NCBI GenBank assembly: GCA_012845835.1 | Contig: JABAKD010000030.1 | Location: 13,735,076 to 13,799,075 of the forward strand | Source of the DNA: Undaria pinnatifida | Lineage: Eukaryota; Sar; Phaeophyceae; Laminariales; Alariaceae | DNA length: 64,000 nt | Direction: 5' to 3' | Shown here: positions 11,901-25,264 of the stretch, piece by piece | Numbering within the stretch: the stretch's first letter is position 1 | Layout of the letters: each line of letters opens with the position of its first letter | The notes under the pieces: model-generated | Seen by the model: the letters and a program-made list of their open reading frames with translations, nothing else | Told to the model about the DNA's origin: nothing | The model's database searches: none | Translations under genes and position numbers: made by a program

Positions 11901-14313
11901 GTTCCAGCCCCCAGTCAATTCAGCCTCTCGTACGAGGCGCCTTGACCGGCCTTGACCCACAAATCGTCCCAGAGAAAGTACCAAATATATTGCACACTAG
12001 AGTGATTTTTAGACTGTATTTTTTTTGTCTAATTGCGCGAGGGCGTCGACCCATCCTAACCCTAACCCAGGTTAAGGCTCCGAACCAAGCGCGGCTTCGC
12101 CGCGCGTTTAGGAAAAGCTGAGAAAAAATATGCGGACCACCTCAAACATCGAAATATATTTGGTACTCTTTCCCATATGATTTGTGGGGTGAGAACATCG
12201 TAAAAGGCTGTCTCGTACCGTTGGGACCCTCGAGAACTCATTTCAGTCCCTCGTACGTTTGGGGACTGAGCCCTCCGAAAAGACCGGGGGGGCCCGTAAG
12301 TCAATGACTGGGTCCCTTTGGACTGCTGGATCTGGTGCCCTGACGACCTCTGACATTTTCAATATTTTCCAGGTAATAGGGCCTGGAGGCTCATGGACGG
12401 AAAACATTTTTGTGAAACATCAAGATCGGCGGTATTGTTAAGCATCAATATTGGTCAATATCAAAACTGGCCCATTGTATGGCGTACCCATCTTTTTCCA
12501 CTTGACTCTCAAGGCCCTTTTTCCGGCTACAGCAGCAGCAGCATCGCGACATTATATTCAAGGTTCGACAACCTGACACATATCAACCTCGGCCAAGATC
12601 AGCACAAGCGGGGCAGGGTGTGCGACAACATCTGCATTCCTGACTGCCCACTGGGAGGCTTCCAGAGCTCCCGCGTACATGGCATTCTGCTTGTTTCCGT
12701 TGGCTGCCCGATGGCCACAGAGAAGTCGCCTATGATATGCGTCCGCTGGCCAAAGCGACTCCACGCGTTCGCATTCTCGCTAAAAGAGTTATCGTGGCCA
12801 TCGATGGACGGAGCCAAAGGCAGAGGGATGAAGAACACAAAACTAAACACTCCAACTGAAGAATATCTTCCATCATACTCTTCACCTAAGGAATACGCCA
12901 GGCGATCCAGCACACCAGGACATTTTTCGCAAGACAGGCGTATACTGTCACATGTCGTCTACGCAATGACGTCAAACCTACCTCATCTCAAGCACTACTA
13001 CACAAGTCTCAACACCTCCTGCAATCAAACAATGCTCGAAAGGCGCGAAGCCTTAGCCCTACAAAGACGGCGAAAGCGGTTTTCAACACCCCCCTTTAGT
13101 ACTGCGGTACCAACACCAATATATATATATATCTATGGTCTACCGTGCCGACGAGTTCGAACAGCACTGCACTCAAAAAAACGCCTTTATGGCCACAACA
13201 CGTCCTGCCCCGTCCCTACATTGTGTCGATTCGGTGTGGCTACTCGTATTTCAACGGCCACTCCCAGGCGGCTCTAAAAAACAAACGCACGAGGAAACAG
13301 CACGTGACACACATACACACCTCAAACCAAACTCTACCCGACACACTGCACAGCGACAGCCATTAGACACAGGCCGACCCGACGAGCCCCGCCCCGCTCT
13401 ATCTGCTTGGACGACAGCTGTCTGCACACTAGGCGCACTATCACGTCTAACATATAGGTGCTCGTCCACTAAACACTCTATTCGAGTCAATATCGTCCCC
13501 TCTGTCAGGGTTACTGCGATGTACACGATTAAAGGTCGCAAATCCCGATCTAGATCATCCACATCTTCTATCTGCCGTTGCGATGTCTTGTGCAGGATCT
13601 GTACTGTACACCTGTATGTACCATTAGTAGATCATGCCTATCACACGGCCCCAACTCGGCAACATGGCCGAGACCATCCAGATCGTATCGATCAGGGAGC
13701 TTACTTGCCTGGAATACCTAAACCATGAAACGAGGATCTGATCCGTCCCGTGTGTGAAAAGTTGCGGATGCCAACCAATGATGTACCCCTCCCGCTTACT
13801 GCGGCACGCTTCAAGAACTCCAACGTGCGTTAGCGCACGCTTTCGAATCGCGCCCCCCCCAAAATCGTCCAATGCAAAAAGAGAACGACCGCCAGAAGCT
13901 GTCAATGGCGGCAAAAAACCACAAAGAAACCCCGCGAACCCAGAAGAATATTCTGTAGCAAAAGTCGCGACAGGCAGCAAAATCCCTCAAACTGAGCGGC
14001 GCTCGTTGGGCCCCCCCGCACTCTGGTTCATTTCTGCCTTTCAGCGGCCTGCTGAGAGAGAAAAAAAGAAAGTGACAGATTCTCGTGCAGCGGAAAAAAT
14101 CCCCGAGCAGCCTGCCTCCCCTCACACTCCAAAAAACAAAAACGCAAAAATAGATTTATTTATTCGCTCCATAATACCCCTACCTGGTATCTCCCGATAG
14201 GATGCCAAAAAACATGAAAACAAACCGCCGCGCCTTGCGTTCTGTGTCGACGGACACCATCAGCAACAGCGCGCATCGCGTCTTCCTTCCTGCTGCTGCT
14301 TCACCGAAAAACG
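11901..14313. other. Intergenic, no confident gene
   Basis: A long open plus-strand frame (12393-13277) and a minus-strand one (13624-13980) show no recognised motif, and no splice partners could be matched. A reverse telomere-like block lies at 12054-12069 and a short TA run at 13120-13132. The 2H phosphoesterase and CA1Pase-like genes converge on this space. Confidence 0.4.
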
Positions 14314-17300
14314 TCAAAGTGTGTAGAGTGTGTCATCCACACTAGTTTTCAGCAGTCGAGCCGCATCCTCAGCTTCAACAAATGGTGACGGTTCGGGGAT
14401 GACCCAGCGGTAGCGTTCGGCCCGTGCCTCCCCGCGCCTCCACTGTAACTCCAAAACCGCGCAATTGGGCCAGGAGAGCTTTCTGAAATACGATGTATCA
14501 CAACCGAGCGCCGTCCACAGCAGAGCTTGGTTGATAGCGTTGTGCGCGACGATAAGGGTCCGATGTTGGCCTTGAATCGACTCCAGCGAGCGCATCTCCT
14601 CCCAAGCCTTTTCCGCCCGCTCCCAGAGGTCCCTCGCGGGGTACCTTCGATGACACAGCAGCCACATGGGGCGGGGGGAACGGAAGCGGGCAATGAGGGG
14701 GCAAACATCAAACACGCGACAAGGAATACACGTGAAACGTACCGACGCGCGATATCACGCACCTTGCAGAGATGAGCACCAGGATTTCAACACAATAGTC
14801 CGAACTCACATCTCACAGCTGACCGCATTTTTCTCAATAACTTGTGTGAAAAATATTACGGCCGTGGCCATCCACCCACACTCAAAATAGCATATGAAAT
14901 GGCTAAAGCGGGTAAAACTCTGGGAATGCTGGTAGTTGCCCGTGCAGAAAGAGGCAGCGGTAGGCATCCGAAAGAGCGCAATTTCAGGTCTTGTGAACAC
15001 TTTTTCTTGCGAAGAAACCGCGAAGGTGTGATAGGCCGCCGAACGAACGCTCGTGGGCGGCCGAACGAGCGCTCGGGGCCCATTAAAGGACACATCACAC
15101 ATAAATCATACAAAAATACTAGGAAACTGCGCTCAATGAGCTCGAGGAAAGAGAAGCCGAGATTTACAGGGAATAATAAAAATTGGAACCCGTTATACCG
15201 ATTTTGGTGTAGACTGCACTCCTTTGGCACGTAAGAAATCCAGCTTACGCCAACATTGAGTTTGCTACTACTGTACTGCAGTACTCTACAGTCTACAGTA
15301 GGTGCGTTACACTGTGTGATCCACCCCACAATCACATTAACTTCGAATGCTGAAACGGGGAGGTACAGTTGAGCGTGTCAGCCAAACTAAGCGCTCAAAT
15401 CGAACCCCTCGTCTCCGTGATTTTGATAGGCCTTCAGAGTGAGTTAGAAGCTACTGTAGCAGGAACTATATGTTAGGATACTCGTACTTCAGTCACGTGC
15501 TCAAGTAGCAGAGGCCATCCTTAAATAAATGCTATACTGTTACTAGTACATGGCGAGGGGTTCGCCGCGGAGATCGGTGACGAGAGAGGCTTCGAACGCT
15601 ACTGTACATATTTTTGTCCGTAAGAAGGAACTACCTGTTATGCCACCTCTGTCACGTCACTGAAGTAGCTACACAGGTACCATAAATAATAGATCCTTCT
15701 AACGAACACCCCAGCCATCCAACTCTCCACGTTCCGAGGGCGCTGGGCCCTTAGTAGAATATGCGTGCGCACGGGCACGCCCGGAAAAACACATTGATTC
15801 GGAGGACAGCAGTTGGCAGACGATAAAACTTACCTTTCTGGACGGAAAATATAAGGACCGTTTGTGAATAAATATCAATGAAAAAACGGTGCTTACATTT
15901 CTATCCAAAGTGGTATCATAACGTCATCAGTTCGACTAGGTGTTGAGCGTCGAGATGGGCTCACCTGCCCGAAAAGTTGAAGTTGGACGGATCTGACACC
16001 CACGCCGAGTACTCCTCGGGACTGTTCTTCATGATGTCTTCCTTCAGCTCTCCTTGCCTAAGCGGTGTTACGGTCATCACGGGGCCAAGGCGGTCGGAAT
16101 TCAACTTCACATTCAAACCGCAAGCCTTGTATGCCGCATGGGTATACAAAATAGCGACAATAGATTACATGTATAACGAGACCGGCGGTGGTACATGCCC
16201 CACGGTTACTCCGTTCTCAAGAGTGTGCCGCCTCATTCTCTTCGTTGGAACTCCTCCTGGCCCCCGTCTTGTAGTCTCGCAGAACCGAACCCAAAACCGA
16301 ACCGATTGCAGGAACCGCGTAATTTTACAGCAGTCACATCGTAGGTGCAACGTGTATAACTTAAAGCCGAAGTTATTGGTGAAGGTGCAAACAGGCAGTG
16401 AACAGCACTAGCTGCAGTAAAACCCTCCTTGGATCTCCGTGCGGTGTTTGTGCGAACCAGGCCGGAAGTAGGACGTCGCCCTATCAATCTGCTCGATGTA
16501 CTACTCTTTCTGAAACGGCTCATATCGCGATCCTGTTTCACATGCCACGCCTCAATCCTCAGCACAGCTAATTGAAGACAGCAGCCAGACACAGCAGCAA
16601 CGCAGCAGCATAATTTACAGCAATAGAACAGCTGCAACAGTTTTGCCGTAGTCGGTAACCACAGCAAGTCAAAGTATAACACCAGCATTAGCGCTCGTAC
16701 TTCACACCAAAGCATTGCACGTATCCCAGCAGCATACCAGTATAGAGTAGAACCCGAGATACGAGTATATTTTTAGTAACATGATCGAATACTCTGCGCG
16801 GCTGAAACTCACCATTCGAACAGCTCGATTTCTCTGATGTTCGGAACAATCTCGACCGTCTCGAAGTCCCTCTCCCCCTTGCAGAGCTCCTCCCGCACGC
16901 ATGCGAGCGTCTGCTGCGCCCTGCCCATGGGCGACACTATCACCGTAGGTCCCAGGTCAAGGTCGACCGTTGAAGCAAGCGCCTTCCCGGCCTCCAAGGC
17001 TTGCAATATCCCCTGCTCGGTCAATATTGACGAGTCCAACGTTCCCTGTGTTGCGTTGCGGAGCAAGGGAGAGTATACAGGAGAGGTTCCCCAATGATAC
17101 GGTCTGAGTAATGTGGTATCCCGATACGAACAAGGGTCGATTAGCTGAATGAGGGTCGATTTTAACGAAGAGAATATTTCAGGTTTTCGCGCTTTTACCC
17201 GAATTTCTTTCGGGAACACCCGAAGGGTGCGCCAGCTAGCGTTGGGCTGCGAAAGCAACTGAGTTAAATCGACACACGACGCGTATGAAAATACGTGGAA

Positions 17301-20300
17301 GTGTGGTGAGCTAAAGCTTTATTTTCCCCCATCCGCCGGAGGATAAAAAAAAAAAAAAAAAAAAAAACTGAAAAAACTTCAACCCAGCAAAAACTCGCCT
17401 GTAACTTTTTCAAGTTTTTTTCAGGAAAACAGAAATTTAGGTACAAGGGAGTAGGATCGGGCAACCGCACCGCTCGAGCTATGCCACCACTCGCCAGCGC
17501 ACAAGGTTGAGCAGGGTCGTTCCCAAGGTTATTGGCAGGTCAAGACTAATCGCAGAAGGCGCAGTGAGTCTCTGAGCTCTCTTCGTTGAGTTGGCAAAGT
17601 GACTGCACCGATGCGGCCGACCGTACGAGCTCACTGAGGGCAATATGTGAGGCTTTTGTCACATTGGGCGAGCACGACGATTTGGTGATGGATCGGATTT
17701 CACTCCCCAAGGCGCCGACACCTACCTACGAGTCAGGACGACTCCAGTGGGACAACCACGCGGGTGACTCCCGCGAGCGTTGCTGCTGTAGTGACGGTCC
17801 TGCGCCGGGTGGACGATTGTTTCGCGAGCCAACGGAGGCTCGTACTCGTTAAGATTCACACTCATCGATTGCGGGAAGAGACCGAAATTTAATCAAAAAG
17901 TGAAGTATTGCACGTATCGAAATGATAAGGCGGTCAAAACGTCAAAATCGGTTGGTGCGACAGTTTTTTTTTTTTTTTGCCTTCTCCATCCCCTCGGGGG
18001 CGCAGTGCTGGCCGACGCTGCGGTACTACCACCGCCGATATGGTCGTTCTTGCTTAACCAGTTTCCCTTTGTCTTCCCTTTTGACCCTTTGTCCTTCTTC
18101 TTCGCCCTTTCTGTTTCCTTTTGGGAACCTTTGGGGAGTACGATCGTATGGAGGCGATGTTGTATGGTAGGTACTGCTGTATGGACGCCGGATGGGTGGC
18201 GTCCTTTGATTTTATAAAAATATTCCAAGGACGTCAGCCGTGAGTTCGATGAATTTCTGATTTGTTGCGGGGATTTTGCTTGCTTCTTTGGTTACGGAGG
18301 TGATGACGACGGTATGGGCAACACTGCTGTCGTCACAAACAGTACCAGCAGGTGATAGTGTCAAGCCGGTCCCCGGTGGCGTATCAGGTTATCCTCGAGC
18401 GTGGTATAGGTCAGTTTCGTGAGTTCGAATCCCCCCTAGTGCACACTCGTATAAATTCGTGGGGACTTTTTCTTGTCCATGAATTGACTTGCGGAAAACG
18501 CGAGAGCGCGAGTTAGCAACATTCGATGAGAAATCGACGAGCAGTGGGATTGCTGAACCCTACGTATGCGTGATAAAAATTGAAGGCCAGAACCGGAGGG
18601 GCGAAGGGACGACACCTATGACCACGGCTTGTCCAGAAGCTGGAAAGTATAAGTGTGAAAAAAAAAAAGTGTCATACATCTTGCGGCAACGCTCCTACCA
18701 GGTACTCCTACAGGAGTAGGTGCATTCGGAAGCTAAAATGTTGCTGCCCTCGACGCTGGTTGGGTGGTGTCATCTGTCATCTGCTGCTATGCTGTCTGTT
18801 TAGTCTCATAATAGTTTTCGTTTTGGGGTTGCCGTCTTGCCGTCTCTATCACTCAATGTTCTTCCCGGGCACCTCTTCTCTCCCCGCCTGCGTTCCTGTC
18901 ATCTGCTGCTATGCTGTCTGTTTAGTCTAATAATAGTTTTCGTTTTGGGGTTGCCGTCTTGCCGTCTCTATCACTCAATGTTCTTCCCGGGCACCTCTTC
19001 TCTCCCCGCCTGCGTTCCTTTCTTCTTACTTCATTTCTCTACATTTTCTTTCCTCCGTGTTTATTCTTTTCCTTTTTCTTTTCTTTCTTCCTTGCAAGAA
19101 ATCTGGTGTCCTGCCTTGCGTGTCGTCTGGTATGTTCCGCCCTCGTATTCATTGCATTCGGCGTTCGGTATTGCATGGGCAATTCACCTTGCTGTGTTTG
19201 CAACGTGGCAATGATGTGCCTGTTTTGTAGCCCATGACCACAGAGTTCGTCTCTCTAGGCGGAGGCATCGGCACGGACACTACATCATACTAGTTGTGCT
19301 GGGGTTAGATGGGTGGAAAGGTCAGTACAAAGTGAACAACACACTGGGGAAGGAATTGCACCCGTCATACTTGGAATGAAAAAGGCAGCCTCCCCCAATA
19401 AGGCAGGCAGTCATATTCCTCTCTGGCGCACCGCCGCCTTACTGGGGGGCCCCTCTTATACTGTAATGCATACTGTAATGCATACCGTGTACGTAGAGAG
19501 AGGGGCAACGGGCCAGAGAAGGAGTCACGTGCCTTAAACGACAGGCTTACTCCAATCCCTCACGCGCAATCCTTCCTTGATCAGCCTCCAAGCTCAGTTT
19601 GCTTATTTCTTTCGAACAGGTTGCCTCCGACCATATTGCCGTATGTACTAGCAGGAGAGGTGAGGTACTCTAACACTGCTGTATGCACTCTGTACCCCGT
19701 TGTACACGTTTGGAGTTCTTATACGTACGTACAGGACCACCACTACAATGAGTACCTAGGATCTATACCAGGTACGCGCATGGCATATTACGAAAAAAGC
19801 TGCTGGAAAAAGGTACTCGTGTGTGTGCGTTCCCCACTTTAATCTGATACATCTACACCTACATCCAGCGCAACCAGTATCCGTGCGCAACTGTCCGTGC
19901 TGTTGCGTCACAAGAAAGACGAGCTCTGTGGTCACAAACAAGACAGATACGACACTGCTGTGCTTATGTGTGTGTGTGTGTGTGTGTGTTCTTCACATTA
20001 AACCGTTCTTCTACTCGTCGACATCCAGCACACCCAGTGTCCGTACTGATTCTTCACCCTAGAAAGATCAGCTCTGTGGTCACAAGCCACGACACAGAGA
20101 TAATGCATCGTAATGCATTCGACAACGCAATGTCATGCCCTAGTACTGGGTACGACAGGCACAACATACATACGTCAGCAACAGAAATACATTGGAAGAG
20201 AGAAATACGAAATAAACAAAAACAAAAACAAAAACAAAAAACACAAATAAAAACAAAGATAAAAATAAAAACAAAAAATGAAACAAACAAAATGAAGGGG

Positions 20301-23300
20301 AAATCGAAGAAACAACCCAACCGGAAAGGAGAGCCAAAGCTCGGAAAAGAAACATAATAAAATGAAATAAAATAAAGTAAAGTAAAACCAAAATAAGATA
20401 ATCCGAACACGAGCCAAAAACCTGGACACGCAAGGAGGGAACAAAGGGGAAAAAAATACCCCAGAAAAAGACGAAAGGTGCTATGTACCTACTAGTCGGC
20501 CTGGTACCTTGCTACCCTGTCTGCCATCTCTTTCCTGCCTTCGTCCACCGCGGTCTCCCTTCTATTCCTCCTGTTGCCCCCCCTGCCCCCATTCCCTTGG
20601 ACGGCTTTCCTTCTACTCTTCCTGTTTCCCCCCCTCCCCCCTTTGTGTTCTTCTCATTAAACCAAAATACCTTGTAAAAGAGAGAAACAACGAAAGAAAC
20701 CAAGACAAAATACATAAATAAATAAATAAAAAGGGGAACCAAAGCACGGGAGATAGAAACATACCCCGAGCATGAGCCAAAATGGACATGCAAGGGGGAA
20801 AGAAAGGGAAAAAAAAATACCCCGGAAAAAAGAAACAAGTAAAAGAAGGAAGACTGGGAGGGCCAAATAAAACAGGCTCGTCACCTACCCACCATGCAAG
20901 ACTCCCTTCATAAGGATAAGAAGGGGAAAGAAAGAAAAAAATAAATTCACGGAAAAATCAAAGTACCAAGACATCACATTCCGAGCAGCCGCAGCAGTTG
21001 GCGGTACGAGTGGCATAGATAGAAAGGTTCCACCTACTAGTCGGCCTGGTACCTTGCTACCCTGTCTGCGGTCTCCTTCCTACTTTCATCTACCGCGGTT
21101 TCCCTTCTACTCCTCCTGTCCCCCCCCCTGCCCCCATACCCTTGTGCGGTGTTCCTTCTACCCCTCCTGCTGCCCCCCCTCCCCCCGTTCCCTTCGACAC
21201 CACCCACGGCGGATGCGCGGCGCTGTCTACTCAGCTTTGCCTCATCCTCGTGCCACCTGCCCATGAACCGTTCAGCTGCTTCGAGGACCCCCCGGTACCA
21301 CTTGCCCACCTTTTTTGCTGCAGTGGGCCACAGCGCGGTCCCAACTCCAAAAACTAAGGGGGAGTGTTCCGTTGATCCCTCGTTGGCTTTGAACACCCTA
21401 AGGTCCTCAGCTATGGCTCTAGGCCAAGTCTTGACTTGTCCGCCTGGTTTCGGGTTCTCCCCACCAGCGATCGTCCCGAACATCAACCGACGGGGCAGTC
21501 GCCCCTTGTGTTGTCGCACCAGGGCCCCGGCAAAGAAGAGCCGCCGTTTACGGATGGTCGTTTCGATGCTCTCGCATCGTGTCATCGTGAGGGCCTTCGC
21601 GTACGAGAGGGTGGTGTGGTCGGTGCGTAATCGGCGCTGGAAGCCAATGACTCGCAAAAGGACTTCGTGGTGGGCTGATCGGAGCTTGGCGAAGTGGTCC
21701 GCATTGAGGGTCCACGTCACACACCCGTACAGCAGGGTCTCAATGACCTCGGCCTTCAGCATGCGGACTTTCAGACTAAGCGGGGCGGTCGTCCTGTCAT
21801 ACAATTCCGGGCCAAACCGTTTGAGGCATGCCCGCATGAGACGGATCCGTCGTTCGATTTCGAGCGAGAGGTCAGCGCTTTCGTGGATAATGCCGCCTAG
21901 GTATAAAAACTGGGTCGTCTGTTTATACCTCTGGCCTGATGATTCGATCGCGAGCGGTGGGGCGAGGGATGACTGGTCCGGTGTTCGTAGCAGCATCGTC
22001 TCTGTCTTCTTTTCCGATACCGTGAGGCCTGCTGCTTCGAAGACAGTCACGATGACTGTCATCATTTTAGCAAGGCCTTCCGCCGACTTCGAAACAATTC
22101 CTGCGTCATCTGCGTACAACATGCCCCACACAGCCCTTTGCACGCATGCCAACGGTTCCTCTTTTCCGACTGCACTGCCCTCTTCGAGGTGAACCAAATC
22201 GCTTACGATGCTTTCGTCTTTGCTGAAGCGTACCAGCACGACGTGTATCGCAGCAGCGAAGAACACGTTGAACAGTAACGGTGATAGCACGCAGCCTTGC
22301 CGCAGCCCCTGGGTGACATTAAACCAATCCGAGTGCTCGCCGTCATCCGCACGCACGCGAGCCCGCATGCCTTCGTGGAAGTTGCGGATAACTGTAAGCA
22401 TCTTGGTTGGTACGCCAAGGCGTGTGAGTACCTCCCACAACAGTTCCCGGTCGACAGAGTCGTACGCTTTCTGCAGATCGATGAAGCACATGTACAGGGG
22501 GATTTTCCTCTGTCGTCCGAGCTCTTGCAACCGGCGCACGACAAACAGCATGTCGACCGTCGACCGTGCGGGACGGAAGCCGCACTGTTCTTCAGGAAGT
22601 ATTTCCTCGGCCTCGCAGTAGTTGCTAAGGCGGGACGCAACGATTTTCAACAATATTTTGCCTGCGTGGGCAACAAGCGAGATCCCTCTGTAATTGTTGC
22701 AATCAGTTCGATCCTTTTTTTTGTGAAGGGTCTTGATGATAGCATCTTTCCATTGCTGGGGGACTTCGCCCGTTACCCACACGTTGACAAGGATATTGTG
22801 AAAACACTGGACGAAAGCGGGGTGGTCAAGTTTTAGTAGTTCGACCGGGAGACCGTCTGGTCCAACGGCTTTCCAATTTGACATGCCCTTAATCGCATCC
22901 ATCATCTCGTCCATGGATGGTTCATCTCCAAGCGATAATTTAAGCGGTCGCGGTGGCAAGAGGTCGATGATCGTGGGATCGAGTTTCAGCGATTTCGTGT
23001 TCAACAGTTTGTGGTAATGCCCCGCCCATCGTTCACGAATTCGCGCTTGATCCCGCAACAACGTGCCATCCTCGTCCATAATAAACTGCTCGCTCCTCGC
23101 TTTTGTACCTTGCAATCCCACCGTACTCTTCTTATACAGCAAGGTGATTGGTGATTTGGCCCTGCAATGCCAACTGCAATGAGCACGCGGACAAAAAAAT
23201 ATTTCCATAAAAAAATAAAATATGCAAGCCAGCACACCAGATAGCTATTGATAACACCAGTCCATCAGCAGTAAAGAACGAAAAAAAAAAAAAGATGAAC

Positions 23301-25264
23301 AAGAAAAAATAAAGGGGGAAAAAAAATGGAATGAGGGAAACAGGGCGGCCCGATAAAAATGAAAAACAAAGCACAACAGCCAGCCAGCAACTACTACTGC
23401 AGTCGCAACTATTAATATTAATAGTACAGCAGTATCACAGCTAGGGAAGCGTCAATTATGATGTTCTTTTTTTCTTTTTTCATGCCGCTAAAAATAGCTA
23501 ATTATGCTGTTTTTTATTTCACTATATGATGTTTGTGCACCCGTTATGCTACCTTGTTTTCGGCCAATTATATCATACTCATTCTTGGTCTATATTCCCG
23601 TTTTTCGTTGTTACGCTCGTAGGGTAGCATCAACTACAGTATGCTTTTTTTTGTTCGTTTTTTTATGCCGCTAATAATATGCTCTTTTTATTCCACTTTG
23701 TAACGTTTATGCACCCCTTACGCTACCACCTTGCTTTGGGCCAATTATCCTTATTCTTGGCGCCTACTTCGTATGCTATTGCTATGTATTATTTCACCCT
23801 TGCCAGTGTAAGTTGTTTCTGTTTAAGCGGACATGCTCATAGGTGTATGCTCTCTAGAAACCGCGTACCAGAGCGCTCGGGGGGGGGGTGTAAATGCCCT
23901 CCACAGCACCCCAAATGCCTCATATACGTATGGAATAATCAGCGTATGCTGTTTTAGGCTTGTTATGCTCATGGTTTTGTGGAAAATCAAAGTAGCAACT
24001 CCATTTTACTACGATTTTTTATGCGTTTCACAACGTCAAAAAGTTAAAAAAAAAAGTCCAATTATCCAATTATGCCGAAAGAATTGCGAGCATAGTCTAA
24101 TGGATGCTTCCCGAAACACAGCAGATGACGCCATCGAGCCAACATCGTTGGCAGCAACCATATTGGGTTTCGAATGACCTACTGCTGAAGCAGTAGGAGC
24201 ATTGCCGCATGGTCTAAAGAGCACTGCTGTTTCTCACGACGTGGTAAGTGTTGCCAATACCGCCGTCATCGTCGCCCCCGTACCGAATACCAAACGAAGC
24301 CTTCAAAACGAAGCAACAAAACAGATGACACCACCCAGCCGGCATACGAGCAGCACACAAACTGCTGGGTTCCGAATGCAACTATCAATATTAATACAAC
24401 TACTGATACAACAAGTGAACGGTGTCAGCCGTCGACGCACATATCAGGTCAAGTATCAGATCATACGAGTACATGTGATGACTCTTGATGTACACTGCTG
24501 TTATTGTTGGTGATGTACTGCTGCTGTACCTGGTGCTATTTGTGATACTGCTGGCGATGTGGACGTACTTGAGCAGTTGTATGCAACAGGAAGAAGCTTA
24601 GCTTGGAACAACGGGCGGTGGCGCATGTTGACAGCAGCAGCAGTATCTTGGCAGTTGCTCTTCTACAACTGACAGAGTAGCTGTTATGTACCTGGTATGC
24701 TACAAGCGAGGTACCTGGTACTGTAGTGCTAATTCAGCAGCCGCAGCAGTTCGAGTACACAGGTAGTTCGATCCGACACCAACTCAGAATTCAGCATCCA
24801 GCAGTCCCGTCATTTTGATACCGCAAACTGTAGATAAGCATATATATGCGCAATTTCAATATTTTCCTCGAGGCTTCTTCTCCCGAGCCTCCTTCCTCAA
24901 ACAAGAACCGAACGTTCTCTGTACCGTCTACCAGCACACAGGTACACAAGCACCGAGTCACAGGCAACCTCACCTGGATACGCCCTATGGCATTGAAGTT
25001 CGTCTGACCATGCCGGAGCAAGAAGAACGACACAAGATCACCGTCCTTGGGAGGCAAGGGTGACTCCGGTGGGGTTGCAGTAGACGATTCAGATTGCGCC
25101 GCCCCCCACAGCCGCTTCCCGCTGCCGGCAAGGCCCCGCTGCCCGTTGAGACCAGTGCTACATCCGGCCAAGTTGAAGGCTCGCGTCACGCTCTTCCTCG
25201 CGGAGGCCAGAGCTAGCACGAGCCCTGCCGGGACGAACCTCGGGCGGCTACCGGGTCTCCTCAT
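14314..25264 (-). CDS. Histidine-phosphatase / phosphoglycerate mutase-like protein, CA1P-phosphatase type
   Basis: Exons (minus) 25264-24974, 17045-16813, 16057-15965 and 14644-14314 (TGA) join with consistent phases to 315 residues. The catalytic RHG is at 84-86 ([16 protein letters not shown]). The SPMGRAQQT motif supplies the second Arg, NIREIEL the acidic residue, and [11 protein letters not shown] the second His (H240). The ending [16 protein letters not shown] resembles plant 2-carboxy-D-arabinitol-1-phosphatase and relatives more than glycolytic mutases. Plant members clear inhibitory sugar phosphates from Rubisco. The first 70 residues are a non-catalytic leader rich in Arg/Ser/Ala, possibly for organelle targeting. 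The start at 25264 is the nearest ATG to the leader; an in-frame upstream Met at 25393 is possible. Intron 1 (7.9 kb) contains a truncated LINE and a SINE-like copy in or near it. Substrate is inferred only. Confidence 0.85.
17271..17367 (+). mobile_element. SINE-like short retroposon, poly(A) tailed
   Basis: It starts GACACACGACGCGTATGAAA, continues with GGAAGTGTGGTGAGCTAAAG and ends CCCCATCCGCCGGAGGAT plus a 23-base A-run. It matches the copy at 26001 along its full length from the same 5' point, so this may be a defined short element. I could not see a convincing target-site duplication here. It lies in intron 1 of the CA1Pase-like gene. Confidence 0.65.
18207..18257 (+). repeat. Dispersed repeat, copy 1 of 2
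   Basis: The block containing TTTTATAAAAATATTCCAAG, GGACGTCAGCCGTGAGTTCG and GAATTTC recurs at 52711-52760 with only a few differences. Flanks differ, so it is a short dispersed repeat rather than a large duplication. Confidence 0.6.
18775..19018 (+). repeat. Tandem duplication, 122-base unit, two copies
   Basis: The unit beginning ATCTGCTGCTATGCTGTCTG repeats after exactly 122 bases with almost no divergence (one visible C/A change after GTTTAGTCT). This implies a recent duplication inside intron 1 of the CA1Pase-like gene. Confidence 0.85.
20190..23165 (-). mobile_element. 5'-truncated non-LTR (LINE) retrotransposon
   Basis: Minus-strand element inside intron 1 of the CA1Pase-like gene, in the same orientation as that gene. 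Recognisable LINE sequence begins only at about 23165 ([10 protein letters not shown]), inside the region between endonuclease and reverse transcriptase, so the endonuclease half is missing. The 3' boundary is uncertain because the terminal region is duplicated and no clear tail or target-site duplication was found. Confidence 0.75.
20410..21200. repeat. Nested direct repeats at the 3' end of the LINE
   Basis: A unit starting CCTACTAGTCGGCCTGGTAC occurs at 20488 and again at 21034, 546 bases apart. A second unit ending GGGGAAAAAAATACCCC occurs near 20450 and 20810. The right-hand copy overlaps the C-terminal end of the reverse-transcriptase frame, so the element's 3' end has been duplicated downstream. 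Confidence 0.6.
21037..23235 (-). CDS. Non-LTR retrotransposon reverse transcriptase (N-terminally truncated)
   Basis: A 732-codon open frame. The first 25 codons read through flanking DNA (hydrophobic, unrelated to the family) and are probably not part of the original protein. The RT motifs are in order: NYRGISL near 181; [12 protein letters not shown] at 251-262 (first catalytic Asp); [14 protein letters not shown] at 310-323; YADD at 374-377 (catalytic Asp pair); then the thumb region and a YGCVTWTL block typical of LINE RTs. No stop or frameshift interrupts it, so the insertion is young or the frame is under constraint. The Arg/Gly-rich C-terminal tail derives from the repeated 3' module. 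Confidence 0.85.
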   Translation of the reverse strand: MLACIFYFFMEIFFCPRAHCSWHCRAKSPITLLYKKSTVGLQGTKARSEQFIMDEDGTLLRDQARIRERWAGHYHKLLNTKSLKLDPTIIDLLPPRPLKLSLGDEPSMDEMMDAIKGMSNWKAVGPDGLPVELLKLDHPAFVQCFHNILVNVWVTGEVPQQWKDAIIKTLHKKKDRTDCNNYRGISLVAHAGKILLKIVASRLSNYCEAEEILPEEQCGFRPARSTVDMLFVVRRLQELGRQRKIPLYMCFIDLQKAYDSVDRELLWEVLTRLGVPTKMLTVIRNFHEGMRARVRADDGEHSDWFNVTQGLRQGCVLSPLLFNVFFAAAIHVVLVRFSKDESIVSDLVHLEEGSAVGKEEPLACVQRAVWGMLYADDAGIVSKSAEGLAKMMTVIVTVFEAAGLTVSEKKTETMLLRTPDQSSLAPPLAIESSGQRYKQTTQFLYLGGIIHESADLSLEIERRIRLMRACLKRFGPELYDRTTAPLSLKVRMLKAEVIETLLYGCVTWTLNADHFAKLRSAHHEVLLRVIGFQRRLRTDHTTLSYAKALTMTRCESIETTIRKRRLFFAGALVRQHKGRLPRRLMFGTIAGGENPKPGGQVKTWPRAIAEDLRVFKANEGSTEHSPLVFGVGTALWPTAAKKVGKWYRGVLEAAERFMGRWHEDEAKLSRQRRASAVGGVEGNGGRGGSRRGRRNTAQGYGGRGGDRRSRRETAVDESRKETADRVARYQAD
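23458..23775 (+). repeat. Diverged tandem duplication
   Basis: Two copies (about 23458-23600 and 23637-23775) share TTTTTTTATGCCGCTAA, CACCC followed by TACGCTACC, and GGGCCAATTAT. Divergence and small indels indicate an older duplication. T-rich composition; no coding potential seen. Confidence 0.55.

Noticed and set aside
12393-13277. 294-codon plus-strand frame
   Set aside because: No recognisable domain, no convincing splice context, and composition not clearly coding.
18363-18445. tRNA gene (GTGAGTTCGAATCCCCC resembles a T-arm)
   Set aside because: The T-arm stem does not pair and no acceptor or anticodon arm could be folded.
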